Source of the DNA: Typhlomys cinereus | Taxonomy: Eukaryota > Chordata > Mammalia > Rodentia > Platacanthomyidae | Assembly (NCBI GenBank): GCA_023101885.1 | Contig: JALPQD010000358.1 | Location: 1,708,761-1,772,760 of the forward strand | DNA: 64,000 bases | Reading direction: 5' to 3' | Shown: in pieces, positions 19,626-32,090 of the stretch | Layout: each line of letters begins with the position of its first letter | How positions within the stretch are numbered: position 1 is the stretch's first letter | Program-made: the position numbers and the translations under genes | Notes under the pieces: generated by a model | What the model was told of the DNA's origin: nothing | The model's database searches: none | What the model saw: the letters and a program-made list of their open reading frames with translations, nothing else

Positions 19626-22600
19626 GTAGTTACTTTATAACAGGGAAAGACAGAGGGAGGGAAGACAGAAAAGAAGGAAGACAGAAAGTGGGAAGAGAGA
19701 ATTTGAACAGCAGATGCATCAGTCTTATATTTATTTATAACTCAAACAGTTTAAGAGGATCATGAGGGTCTAGCTCAGAGCGGATTATCATGGCAAGAGT
19801 GTTATCAACAGAGACTGAAGGAACTGGCCACACCGTAGTCACAGGAGAACTGAGAGAAGGATAAGGGCTCAAACTCATGAGAGAGTTCACTCTCCACCCT
19901 CATCTGTACAACCTTGGCCCACACCCACACCAGCGGGGCTAAGGGTCATGGCACACTTGTGCCATTCTGTAGTTCCGTTGACTACCAGTAAAGTCCATGC
20001 TAATACACAGTCAGAAATAATCAGGGCAGGCAGAACATTTCTAAATAGAAATGCCATACACTAGCAAGCAGGTTTGAAGCAGATATGGCAGAGCCCCAGC
20101 AGACGGCAGATGGGTGGTTTAGACACAGCTGCTGTCACCGGGGGAGTAGGCACGCTGATTACCATAGAGATAGGACAAGGAGCTTTTATCTGGAATGTTT
20201 CAAGGGCATATGGTAGGTACATAGTCACTTCTCACTCTGAGCACCATAAAGGAATTATAGCATAAGTCTGAGGTGAGGACTCTGGAATTTGAAGCACAGA
20301 GTCCTAGGTTCGGAAGGCAAGTTACACTGAGATATTCAGAAAAGAGCCAAGCGAGCCACTCAGGTAATGGTGGATAACACAAAGAAGGAAGTTTACATAA
20401 GGAGCGATTACAGCCATTTTTCCTGAGCCCAATGGAGCAGGGAGCTTAATTTAATCACTTTGCCAGAGTCTTTACCTTGCCAGATTCGTCGTTTCCTGCA
20501 GGGATGTTCAGAGTAATTCATGTAGGGAAGGAGGGCTGGCCTGCGACCTCTGCCCACCTCATCTTCTCACCTTGCTGAGCGCCTGCACAGACTACATCTA
20601 AGCAGTGCGAGCTCATCTGCCTACTAACTGGAGGCTTCGAGGCTATATATCTACTACCCTGGAATTTACTCCCAGTATCACAGACTGACTGGCTTTAGAG
20701 CTAGTCACTTTTTCTTTTAAGTTTAAGCTGAATGGATATGCGTTGCTTACTTCATGCAGACCTAAAACTTTAAACTTACAAAATTGTACCAGTACATGAA
20801 CAACCCAGTACCGCCACCGCCTTCATCTCCCACGAGCAGCAGAGGCTTGGGCCATGAGCACAGTGAGTACTGCTTGTGAGTTCTCCGACGTGAACACTGT
20901 GATATTGCAGTGCTGCATGATTGGTTTTTACACAGAAAAATCATGATTTTCTTGGACAGATGATCATCTTTGCCAGAGAGAACCTCAGATTTCATGTCTA
21001 TACCACCCAGCCATTGTCCATTTGCTGTCCATCTAGAGCTCAAAGTTTCCATAATGTCATAACTGCCTTAACGATAAAAGCATCCTATGTTTAAAATTCT
21101 GCTTCCCTGGAACACACTTCTGTATACAAATAGTCATGTGATATTTAAGTAAGATGGGGGTTGGAATTTATCACTGTAAGAGTGTTTTATGCTGATTTAT
21201 CAACAAATATTTATTTAAGAAATGTCTTAATGTAGAGAAGAATTAGGTCTGAGACTTACTTTCATTATAACCATGTAGCAAAATTACGGAGCTATATATA
21301 TTTTTGCCTTATCTACCATGGAAAAAATCCAAGGCACCAACTATTGAGTTCGCAGCCTCAGGATACCAGGGCCAGCAAAGAACAAGCAGCCTCTGTAGCA
21401 AATTTCTTTCTCCACGACTGTGAGACCTGTAATACAGCAGTGCTGTCCAGGACATGTGGTCCTCAAGTCTGCTGTGGACCAGTAGAATCTTCTGTATAGA
21501 AGTATGTATAGAAGCACATGTGTTTATATGCATTTGTGTGTGTAAATATCTATGTTGTTTCTCAGATCTCTTTATTATCTCATAGAATAAATGCTATTTG
21601 AGAATCCTGGTTATCAAGCATGATTTTTGCTCTTACTCAAAGCCCTCCTATGAATATATTCACTTACACCCCTGGTTCAGCTTCCCCCATCAAATAAATG
21701 ATTGTTTGCCAGAAATAGATGCCTCCGTCAGCACCGGATGCTCTTGGCTTCTTGAGGAATTCTGAAGTGCCACCCTGGGCTTATCTCTACTGTGGGGAGG
21801 AAATACAGTCATGGGTAAAAGAAGTACAGATAGGAGAGTATAACCCTTACTTCCTACTACAGTCCTACCGTGCATAGAAATCTCAGTAGACATGAGCGAA
21901 GGTGTTCAAAGTGGACTCACACACCCTCCCCACTTAACAGACTCAGCAGGAGAGATGGAGGAGCTGATAAGCACATCTCTGTTTGTGAATTGCTATTTTT
22001 GACATGTATGGAGAAGAAGGAGAGGCTATCAGCAAAAAAGGTTTAAAATATGCCAATTTCAGAGGATGACACACTAAACAAAAAAGAACAAATAAGAAAT
22101 TCTTCTTTCCTCTTCTGATTATGAATTCCATTGATACAGATGACAGCATTAATATCTTTTTATCCAGAGGTCATATTTTGATATGCAGTTGCTCTGTGTC
22201 TTGCTTTGTCTGGAGGACAACAGAGTTCCTGCTTATCACAGCTCCAAGGTAAGTTGTTTTTCTGCACAAGATCCTTTGGCTACTAGGATACACAAGATGC
22301 AGCCAGCCTTCCCTCCTGTCAGCAGAGAAGGGTATAGATCTTCCCACTGAGGCAGGCCAGAGATACTTGGGGACACCTGTCCCTAGGCAGGAGGAAGTGG
22401 TGACTTGGACTGGTGGTTGAAAATGCGAATGGATGCTCAAGCTCTTGTTTGGCCGCATCAGGAGCAAAGGTCAAACATCAAAGCTGCCCATCCATGTACT
22501 CCACTGCTCCTGTGGCAGAATCCAAGAACCAAAGATTAGCACATGACAGCTATATGATCCCAGAGGTCCTGAGTGTTTTCTGATGCTCATGTTTCTCCTT

Positions 22601-23040
22601 ATACATTAGAGCAAAACGTTTTATGAGAATCAAGCAAGATAGGCATTAAGACCCCGAGAACATCTAGCACAAATAAAAAGTCTGCATCTACCTTAATATG
22701 GTTTGCATGAAACCTAGTGCAAACCAGGCTTTATCCAGGCACTAATCTCCAGTCTTCCGAAAAATGAATTCTGAATAAGATTATTATTAAGCTTTCACTA
22801 ACATATAGGCAATTGCTTTTGCTACATAATCAAGTGGGTATTTTGGTCTATTCCTGTTCATTAGTTACATTGTGTAGCATAACTATTTGGATACTTAGCA
22901 TACAAATTGACAAATGAACCATTGTTCTAATTTAATTAGATTTGGAACAGTATTTTCAGCATATAACGACTCTCTAATTTGTGGATTTACATTTGGGTTC
23001 TCTGAATTGGTATGGGTGAATAATAAAAAGCTTTCACCGT
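19626..23040. other. Long noncoding stretch, apparently single-copy
   Basis: A purine-rich patch (19640-19710) follows the L1. The rest shows no repeat family or exon that I can recognise; frames up to 98 codons (22171-22467, minus) carry no motif. Confidence 0.5.
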
Positions 23041-23044
23041 TATA

Positions 23045-23225
23045 TGGCATTTCATAGTTTATGGGACGCTTTTTATATATTTTACCTTAGCTTAACTCTC
23101 TCAAAAAAACACCTGAAGCATATATTATTGCAGCTTTTCTAGATAATAAAGTCATGTTAGAGAGTGAATGGTTTTCCCAGAGTCACACTGTAAGTGACCA
23201 GGGCTATTCTGGACCCCAGCGCAGT
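23045..23225 (+). mobile_element. MIR-like ancient SINE
   Basis: The order ATGGCATTTCATAGTTTATG, TATATATTTTACCTTAGC, a TATATTATTGCAGCTTTTCTAGATAATAAAG-like core, TTTTCCCAGAGTCACACTG, then GTAAGTGACCAGGGCTATTCTGGACCCC mirrors the MIR core, including the 'aag-tcacac-gctagtaagtggc-gagc' part. Confidence 0.62.
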
Positions 23226-24040
23226 CAGCTGGCCTCCAACATGATAACCCTGCCTGATCCTCGGTCCTTACCATAGGACTCTGGCCTCTTTTTGTGACTC
23301 CTGCCTGCTGTTATAGTTTGTATATTGCCAAAGCAAATGATAAGAAAGAGTGGAGGTTTGCCAGAAAAGGAAGCCAATGTGAGACGACCTTTCAGAAATA
23401 TGAGCTCTGTTAGTAGAGAGAGCCTTGCGGCCATGGGGTACATAATTGGGCCTAAAAGAGAGCATCAGGTTAAAAAAGACAGTTTGAATTGGAGAGGTAG
23501 CTACAATCCTCAGAGTGGCCGCAAGAGTGGGGTGGGAAAGCTAAAGCTCAGAGATCTTTCTCCAAAGCCTCAGAATTCCTAGAATTTCCCAGACAAAGGG
23601 GATTCAGACGTTCTGTGTTTTCAGAGCACAGTGGGAAGTTTTACATCATATGAAATATGATATATGACAGTTCCCAGCTCCAGGTTTCTGCTTTGAGGGA
23701 GGTAGAGTCTGGAGCCCCACAGGGGAGCCATGACTAGTTCTTTATCCCGGACTGCATAGGGCAAAAGGTGCTGACTTGCTTCCCATCATAGTCAGGGCCT
23801 GTCAATGCTTTGACTGTTCCGCTGGGTGACAGCCATGACAGGTCTTCGAGGGGCAGGTCCTTAATCTAACAGTGGTTTTGTGAAGTTGTGACTTTGCTGA
23901 GTCACAGTCACCTGAGTCATCTCTCTTCTCCATGAATTCTAGGCCTGTCTGGATCCATATTTGATCTTCAAAGGAATCCTTCAATATCCAGTTCTCTTAT
24001 ATAGAAAGATACTTTTCTAAAAATTTAATTTAATTTAATT
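23226..24040. other. Noncoding, apparently single-copy DNA
   Basis: Frames on both strands (23225-23582) are mutual overlaps under 90 codons with no motif. No repeat family recognised. Confidence 0.5.
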
Positions 24041-24045
24041 CAACT

Positions 24046-24145
24046 ATTTTTCTTTGTTGAGAGGAGTTTTACAATATATCCCAGGCTGGTCTTGAATTCT
24101 TGGTCTGTTTCCAGGGTTCTAGACACACATCACTGCATACAGGAA
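24046..24145 (-). mobile_element. B1-type SINE fragment, minus strand
   Basis: GTTGAGAGGAGTTTTACAAT, ATCCCAGGCTGGTCTTGAAT and GGGTTCTAGACACACATCAC are the reverse of a diverged B1/Alu-type monomer. AATTT repeats (24020-24040) mark the tail side. Confidence 0.6.
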
Positions 24146-24499
24146 GGCATTTTTAAAATGTGACACTGCCACCCATTCTACCCATGGTTGTAGGAAGTCT
24201 TTCTTCTTCTTGATGGTTGTGTGACCCATCTGTAAAAGTGAAGCAGGAAACAGCTGAAACAGATGTGACTGTCTTTTATTATCTACTCTTGGAAGGGACC
24301 TACCACCATTTCTTTAGTGCTATATTGAATTCACAGAGCAACTTTGACATCACAGAAGTGACTCCTGGGGTGGTAACTACTATTATGAGGAAACATGTAT
24401 AAATACATAAATAAACATATACATAGATAAATGCACACAAATTCACACACACTACTCCATTCCCTACATAAACAAAAAGTCTCAATCTTTAAAATTAAC

Positions 24500-25178
24500 C
24501 TCAGAATGTAGAAAATAGGCAAACTGCATCACTGGTGATGAGAATGCAAATTAGTACATCCCTCTGGGAAGTAGCATGGGGCGCCTCAAAAATGCCAGAG
24601 GACCAGCAGTCCCGCCATGGGGTACACCACATTGAGGAGACATCTATCTATGTTTGCCACACCTTATTTTCAGCAACCAATAGATGCAGATACAGACTCT
24701 ACCTGGACTCTCAGAGGAGCGATGTTGGAAGAAAACACTGGCATGCACACACACTGATAGCCCATTCCAAGCTCAATGAAATCTTGTCATCCATGAGGAT
24801 GTAGAGAAATCTGGGGGACCCTGTAAATGAAACAAGTCAGACTCAGAAACACAACTCCTGCACTGACAGATCTTGAGTGTCCATAGCAAGATAGTGGCTG
24901 CAACAGATTGCAAACATCTGGGGAGAGGATGGTTACTGGTCTAAAATCAAAGCTGGATGGAGGTGTGTGTTCTTGTGCTCTGTAGCATATTGAGAGGACT
25001 ATAGCTAAGAAGTTACTGAACACTGCAAAATAGGTAGAAGAGAATATACCATATGTTCCCAACAAAAACAAAAACAGATGTTAGACTGTGGATATGCTGC
25101 TAACTTTGTTGTGACTACTGTGTGTTCCATACATATATTGAAATATCACGCTTTACCCACTTGAAATAAAAAATTAAA
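24500..25178 (+). mobile_element. Ancient L1 ORF2 end and 3' UTR, plus strand
   Basis: CACTGGTGATGAGAATGCAAA, AAATGAAACAAGTCAGACTCAG, GGGGAGAGGATGGTTACTGG and GAGAGGACTATAGCTAAGAAG, then TTGAAATATCACGCTTTACC and an A-rich end, follow the ORF2 C-terminus and 3' UTR of old mammalian L1 families. No coding capacity. The A-rich end at about 25165-25178 is the tail. Confidence 0.68.
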
Positions 25179-26735
25179 AAAGCTGTTCTCTGAGTCAGAG
25201 GCCATTTATACACTAGTTGTCTGAAATAGCTCTAGAGAACAATGCTACATGCATGAAACATGCCAGAAAGACCCATTTAATTCCGCATTTTCCTAAACTC
25301 CAGTGTTCTTTGAGAATGTTTGTAAATTGTGATGTTGCTAAACAAAAATAACTTGTTTTCTAAATCAGAAAACCTCCAGAAAACATTAAATGTATGTGGA
25401 CCAATGGGTTTTTAAGTAAAAGGGTAAAGTCTAAGCACTCCATAATCATGAGAAATCTCAAGCCCAAGTAGTGCTTGGCAACTTTTGTGCTTTAAACTCA
25501 GCTACTCTAATAAACTCTACGGACACATGTTCCTATTCGCTAGCTGTTTCCCAGGTCAGTCTTCTTTCAGGTTGGTTTCAAGTTAATGTCAGAAACAGGT
25601 GTCTGGCTATGGTTAGCACAGCCGTGGGTGCTATGCTGGTCATACATGTCTCAGTTCATTTTTTTTTTTTTTGTCAAAACAGAAGGCTGCAGGCATGGTA
25701 ATTCGTGAGAGACAAATCTTACTTGGCACACGGCTCTGAAGACTGGACAATCTGAGAGCATGGTACTGGCTGCTGCTGAGAACCTCATACTGAGTTGAAC
25801 TACGAGGGAAGGACAGAGCAGACTGTGAGGGTCTACGACACTGTGTAGCAACCTGTTCTCTATGACATTGGCATGGACACAGTCACCATGAGGGCTCTAT
25901 GCGCACACCGCCCCTCAAGCCTCATCTCTTACAGGGCTTCCAATCGTAATTAAGTTACAACGTGACTTGCAGAGGGACCAGTCAACCAAAATAGCACAGA
26001 TGGACTTTCTTGTTTGTTTTTTTTCCTAAATTTGTGCAATCTTAAGTTTGTTGTCCAATATGGTCCTTCAATATCTACTTCCTTGAGAAAGGAAGACACT
26101 TTCATAAATGGCCTTAGACTTTTTCCCTGGGGTCAAGACCTTCCTGTGTTTGTCTTACACTTATGAGCTCAGTCTTCATTTTTTCTCTGTTCAGTGATCT
26201 CAGACACAGTCACCTTCATGTCACTCATGTTCCCTGCCTCTCCCTTCAAGACTCAGCCGGTATCCAAGCCACATTCTTATTCGAGAAAGCTCAGTGCAGA
26301 CACTGGCCTTTTCTGCCTGAAAATGTCGATGTCCACCACAGATTTTTGAGGGAGATTATGATCAGTCCTGCATCTTGATTTTTCATCTGAGGAAAACTGT
26401 GATTCTAACTTACTCATCCACGATTAACTTAATGAGAGCCCAAAATTCATTAAGTGCTAATGTCAGAACTCTCTGAGGATGGATCACGAGTCTCCTACAA
26501 CAGACATAATTCTGTTAGTTAATAACCTTATAGTAGGTTAGAGGCACTAAGGCAGAGGCAATGAACACGGCTATAGCTAAAGGCACTGTGTGACCAGCCC
26601 AGGCTTGTGGAGCACAAGGTAGCCTATTGAGGGCAGAGATCTTAGTTGAGTGTGTAAAATAAATCAGTCAATCTTGCATGATCTTGTATAGGTTAACTTT
26701 AAGCTATTATACTAAATACCCAATATAAATAACTT
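25179..26735. other. Noncoding, apparently single-copy DNA
   Basis: A T run at 25660-25671 and short frames only. No repeat family or exon recognised. Confidence 0.5.
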
Positions 26736-26739
26736 ATAA

Positions 26740-27000
26740 AGAAAAAAGTTTAAATTTGTTCATCATTCTAGAGGTTTAGTCTATGATCAGCTCCATTTGT
26801 TAGCATGGCAGCTGTGTATGGAGCAGAGTCCCATCTCAGGAACAGAAGAAAAGAAAGATGGTATCCTGCTATTGCTCTCAAGGGCACACCTGCTGTGGCC
26901 CAAAGACTTCCCACACCCTTAAGGTTCTAACATATCCCAGGGCACCAAGCCTTTAATATGTGGGTCTTGGGAGACATTCAAGATCCGAACTAGTCTGCAA
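26740..27000 (-). mobile_element. LTR-like fragment, same family as at 43.4 kb, minus strand
   Basis: GTTTAAATTTGTTCATCATT, TCTAGAGGTTTAGTCTATGATCA-like text, the AGCATGGCAGCTGTGTATGG segment and the terminal GGGTCTTGGGAGACATTCAA track the minus-strand pattern of the better copies. Diverged. Confidence 0.5.
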
Positions 27001-29340
27001 CGAGTCAGATTTGTAATAGCAGGTAAGTGTCTATTTCTACCCTGCATCAAAACTCACTCATAATCTTACAATGATGAGTGAACATAAATGTGAGTGGGCT
27101 GTAAAGCATTGGAGCTAGATGTGAAAGTGTTTTGCATGCTGATTTGTCGCCCTATATTACAGGCTCAATGAAATCTAGGACTCCATTCCCTTTTCTGAGC
27201 TATGTTATATATGGGCTGTATGTCTAAATGGAAATAGAAACATATTCACTGAGAAAGACGACTGTGACTCTGGGTACAAATGTGCTGCTAGCCTTTTTCC
27301 TCTTGTGCGGGGTGACTATGTCTCTTAAACTCCTCTACTAAGCTATCTTTAGTTTTGAAAAGCTGGTGTTCCAAAATTACAACTGGGACTGAGTCACCAA
27401 GTCTTGGCCCTTGGAAGGGAGGTGATGGAGGAGGCAGCGATGGCCTTTGCAGGCAAATGGTTCTGAGCAAAGTAGGAGGTCATTAGCCAGGGCTGACAGC
27501 CCAGGACCCGAAGGCAAGACTCAGCGCCCTGCCTTTGATTCAAGCCCACTTGAAAGGCAGCCAGGCTCTACAGTAGCAAGCCTTGCAATGCTGACTTGTC
27601 CAGCAACAACAAAATGCCATGGCTGTGTTAGAGATTGTACCTGGCCTGAAATCCTGAAAACTTACCATCTGGTATTTTGGAAAGAGTTCATTCACCTCTA
27701 ATTTTTTCCTGACATCAGCAAACATGCAGATTTTCCATACTTCTCTGCATGTTGGTTCGTCTTTGTACCAACAACCTGTGACACGATTCGTGAGTAACAC
27801 TTTAGATCCCGTGTTCTGATGAGGACATGAGCATTGGAAGGGCTGTCATCTGAGCCCTCGCCACCTCTCGCCTTGGTCAATAGGAACTTCGTGGAGATTT
27901 CCTAGCGTCTGTCCCTTTCTTTGTGGGCCTGAGCACATTGAATTCTGAGTAAGAGACTTCATTTTCTGATCTGAAAACCTTCACCGTAAGTTAGGAGAGG
28001 CTTGCTGTGTGCCTCACCAGCTGAGGAAGTGTGGGCAGATCGCATGGACCTTCTGGGTCTGAGTTCTCTGCTGGTAATAAAAGTGAGAAGTTTTGCTCCA
28101 AAAAATAGAACCTGAATCACTCATAATTTGAACTTTCTACAAAATACCTTGGTTATCACCACTTCCTAACATCACTGTTAATTAGATGATCCCATGTAGC
28201 CCCAGAAGGCACAGGAAATGTACCCACTTAGTGGCAGGTGGTGGTTGTTGAACACAGGTAGACATCAGGCAGTAGAGGGGGTGGCGCTTCTTACTTTGCA
28301 TTTGGGCCTTCCCCCTCTCCTTCATTCCCTCACCCTGCAGTTGTGTACCGCTAGTCCCTACCAACTCCTGGGAAACTGAAAGTCTACCCACTCTGATAAG
28401 GGGAGAGGAGATGACAAAGAGAGCGGTCACTTAGTTTGTTACCAAGGGCTCTTTTTTCCTTTTAATGGAATTTGCTATTTTTAAGTTTCCATTAGCAAGC
28501 ACAGGCAATGACTGCCCTGAACACATTTGAATAATGCCTTTGCATCTCTCTGTGCATGGTGCAGAACCGAAATTTTGCACTTTGCATTTTTATGGTGATG
28601 AAGATATTTTATGACAGTATTTGAATCTTAAAAATATCCTGAAAATGAGGCATTTCTAGACTTTTACAAAAGAAGACTTAGACCAGTCTCTTTCCTGGAA
28701 ACCTTAGTTGTGCTGGGTCTGACCTTCATCCCAAGAAGGTTGGTGGACAATCTGTGTAAGCCATCACACTTGAAGCCTTGAGTGGCCCGTTCAGTCTCCT
28801 GCACACCAGTTGTATCAGGACCCACTGTAGGGTGAAACTGGCAGCTCCGAGCTCTGCTCCAATGTGGTGTGTTTGTGTGAGGTTCCAGACAAAGATAATT
28901 AGAGCCACTGGAGAATTTGAAAAAGGAGGTTGTAAGGCACCCCAGAACTAGCAATAATAGGAAACTGTCCCCATCCTTAGGCTAGGGAAACCCAGAAAGA
29001 AGATGGTGTTACCAGAGGAATCTGAGCCCCTGTCAACACTTCTGGTAGTAGTTGGAGAAGAGTTGCTTGGGGAGAGCTAGAAGCATGGGAAAAAAACACA
29101 TTTCCAGAAAATTCTCAACCAGAAGGATGGAAGGGGAGACTCTGGCATCCCAGGCCTCCTGGACCTCTCCCTCCTGCTTGCAGTCTCTAATCAATGACAC
29201 CTACAAACTAGCAAGACTTTAGAAGATTTGATGTTCATGGGACAGTGTCTTGAAACACAAGTTAGAGTAAACAAGGCTGTCTAGTTATTTAGTAGTGTCT
29301 ATAATTTGTCAATTCATTTGATATATAGCAGGCAAAATAA
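27001..29340. other. Noncoding, apparently single-copy DNA
   Basis: No frame above 100 codons and no motif. No repeat family recognised. Confidence 0.5.
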
Positions 29341-29344
29341 AATA

Positions 29345-29388
29345 GACAGAGAGATAGATAGATAGATAGATATAGATAGATAGATATA
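29345..29388. repeat. Tetranucleotide microsatellite (GATA)n, interrupted
   Basis: About nine GATA units with two imperfect joints. Confidence 0.93.
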
Positions 29389-29389
29389 A

Positions 29390-30960
29390 ATAGTACTTTG
29401 AGAAAGAGTCAATTCCACCAAACTTGATTCTCCTAAAACAAGTCTTTATTTTGCCTGGGAAAATTTCTTCCCTCACATAAGACATTCTGTAAAGATAACA
29501 GAAGAGACTACAGAGATGAACTTCGGCAACAGGAGGGGAGTAGAGAGCCAGGAACCACAGGGGTTTGCGCTGCTTCCGGCTATTGCTGGCTAACGCAAGC
29601 AAGAGGCTTGCCTGAAAGAGGCTATAAGAGAAGTGTTATGAGAGAATCGCAGAGTGCCTTGGATTGAGGCATAATGACGACTCTGTGTTTTCTGCTAGTG
29701 GGATCATGTGCCAGATTCTAGCCAACAGCTAGTAGCAGGGGGAAGCTCTCAGCACATGGAGAAGAAGGACAAGCCCATGACAGGTCCTTCATATAGAACC
29801 CACATATTCATGTATCATGGCCTCCTGGCTGGTGGAACCCTCCCCCCCAGAAGCAGCATTCAGGTCAGCTACCACACTGCCTGTCCGTGTTAACTCAACC
29901 TTGTTCGCTTGGCCCTGGTCTTCTGACCCCAGAGATTTGACAGTTTATCTCTGGATTATTTTCCTGAACTACTTCTGTTTAGCAGGCTACTGCTACCCTG
30001 GCACTTCCCATAATCTAGGATGATCTCCCTGTTCTCACTGTTGATCTTGGAAAAGTTTCTCTTGCTTCTGCTAACTTCAGTTTCATGCCATGGTGCATCT
30101 GAGAAGTAAACATAGTATGTCAGCAGGAAGGGATACAGCAGGCCTTAGATGACTGGACCACAGAAAATTAAGGTTCTTGTTCTACTCATCTAGGGCCTTG
30201 TGGGGAGATGGGAGTGCCAAAGACTTAGCGAGCTCTCTGCTTCACATATAGAGCCGTCTCCCCATCAATCCACAGTCCGTGCTCCCCTTCCTAAGTACAA
30301 GACCACTACCTCTGTTCTATAGTCTCTGCTAGATTAAGTCAAGAAGTTAAACGTCTTGAATCCCACGTCGCCACCCACACCCCTGTAGCTTCTGAGTAGC
30401 CCTTCCCCTGAATCTTCACTTGTGCCTTTATTGAAAACCTAGCACATACTCCTAAAGGTCACCGTGAAACATGGATGCTCCAGAAAGAGCTTTACCACAA
30501 TTGTTCAGCAAACGCTGCACAACAGTCATCACTTTCACCCAAGACCTGTGGAAGAAGCTGCCTCCCCAGCACTCTCTCCTCCTCCTTTCACCTTTGCCAC
30601 AATAACATGACTGCCTTGTTTGGGGGATATTACATTATCACTCCCTGCCCAACAAAAGACAGAAGGTGCCACATGTCATACCAGGTTTGAAGATTCTTTA
30701 ACCCTCTTGTCCTTCTGTCTTCCTTCACTTTGGTCTTCAGTAACTCCTAGCTTTTGGCTTATTTTGGATGCCAGCAAATTGTCTGGCCTCCTATTTTTCA
30801 TTTAGAAACATCAAACACCTTTGAGTCTGCTCATGTCCATTAATCCCTGTCCCTGGAACCCAAGTACAGGTTCCCATTTTGGGTTAAGGTTCTCAAATGA
30901 TCAGCTAGGCTTGTACCTCCCAGGCATACCATTGTCCTGTGGAATTAACTTTTGAAAGTT
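29390..30960. other. Noncoding, apparently single-copy DNA
   Basis: Only short frames; no repeat family or exon recognised. Confidence 0.5.
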
Positions 30961-30963
30961 TTT

Positions 30964-30987
30964 AAAAAGAATAGCACACACTTTCTT
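30964..30987. repeat. Left 24-bp target-site duplication of the retrocopied 3' UTR
   Basis: Twenty-four bases beginning AAAAAGAATAGCACACAC are repeated exactly at 31105-31128. Confidence 0.92.
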
Positions 30988-31104
30988 TTTTTCTGATAGG
31001 GTAAAATGTTTTATTAAATAATTATTAAACAGATATTCATTCTGTGTTTGAGTCTCCATCTTCCCTTTTGATGCTTATGACCACACAGGACATGGAGTGA
31101 AAAC
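30988..31104 (-). pseudogene. 5'-truncated processed retrocopy (mRNA 3' UTR end only)
   Basis: On the minus strand the 117-bp insert ends with TTAATAAAACATTTTACCC, an AATAAA polyadenylation signal about 20 bases before an A run (the T run at 30985-30992 on the plus strand). It is bracketed by a perfect 24-bp target-site duplication. All hallmarks of L1-mediated retrotransposition of a cellular transcript are present. It contains no identified coding sequence, so the parent gene is unknown to me. The perfect duplication implies a fairly young event. Confidence 0.88.
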
Positions 31105-31128
31105 AAAAAGAATAGCACACACTTTCTT
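31105..31128. repeat. Right 24-bp target-site duplication of the retrocopied 3' UTR
   Basis: Exact copy of 30964-30987. Confidence 0.92.
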
Positions 31129-31594
31129 AGGAGCTTGAAGCAGAGAGATTCTATGTATAAATGTGTCAAGTATGGTTTACCTTCTAACTCAGGATCCTTT
31201 GCTGTGGGTAGTGTATACATATATTGGTTGGCTATTGGACACATGCCCTTGTTTTTCTAGGAATTGTTTACAAATAAGACTTGCATAAGTCCCTTACTAT
31301 GGGCCAGGAAAACATATCTGGCCTTGAGAATGTGGGCAACAGAATCACAAATGTCTGTGCATAGTTGTTCAATCTTTCCCTGTTTATTGGCAGCAGCGAT
31401 GGGCCCTGTGTTTCCAGACTCTCAGCCCAGAGGAATTCTGCTCTGACATTCTTATAACAAGACATAAAACCCCAGTTCTTTAGGGCAGATTGAAAATGGA
31501 CCATGAAGAGAAGAGGAGAGCACAGACTAAAACATTTGCCTGCAGGCATTGCCCAAGAATGGTCTGCAGTTATGAACTAAGCAGGCATAATACC

Positions 31595-31775
31595 AAACTT
31601 GAATTGTGGCTCTTGCTATCATTAGTTTTCCGACTTACATATTTGTTTAAGAGCTCAGTGCCTGTTTCCTCACCTACAAAGTAAGAAGAATCACAATATC
31701 TACTTTATAAGATCAAAGGATGGGTTAGGGTTTCTTAATACATGTGAAATACTTGGCTCAGAAGTAAGGGATGTA
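31595..31775 (-). mobile_element. MIR-like ancient SINE, minus strand
   Basis: AATTGTGGCTCTTGCTATCA, CAGTGCCTGTTTCCTCACCT, AAAGTAAGAAGAATCACAAT and TTCTTAATACATGTGAAATAC closely follow the reverse MIR pattern (CTCTGCCA..., GTGCCTCAGTTTCCTCATCT, TAATACATGTAAAGC). Confidence 0.72.
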
Positions 31776-32090
31776 ACTTAGGCTTAGCTAGGAATGTGGT
31801 GTGTGACTTACCAATGTTTATTTCTCATGTTCCTATCGGCTGAGGAAGCCATGAATACAACAGCACTGTGCATGGAGAAGCTCTTCTCATCCTCCCAGGG
31901 CCAGAAAACCAGATGATTAACGGTCTTCTGTTCCTAGGGCAGAATACAAAAGAACAAACTCAGAAAGGCAAACAGAGCAAGGATCTTTCTCATCCTGGGA
32001 CACAGAGTGGATCAAAGACAAATTGACAGGCCCAAAAGTTAGCCTAAGGCATGGACTTCTGTAGGAGGGCAGAGGGGTGTGAAGATTAGG
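31776..32090. other. Noncoding, apparently single-copy DNA
   Basis: Nothing recognised between the MIR and the minisatellite. Confidence 0.5.

Noticed and set aside
27100..27185. Possible ID-like SINE (GGGCTGTAAAGCATTGGAGC)
   Set aside because: Only the first dozen bases resemble an ID head and no B box follows.
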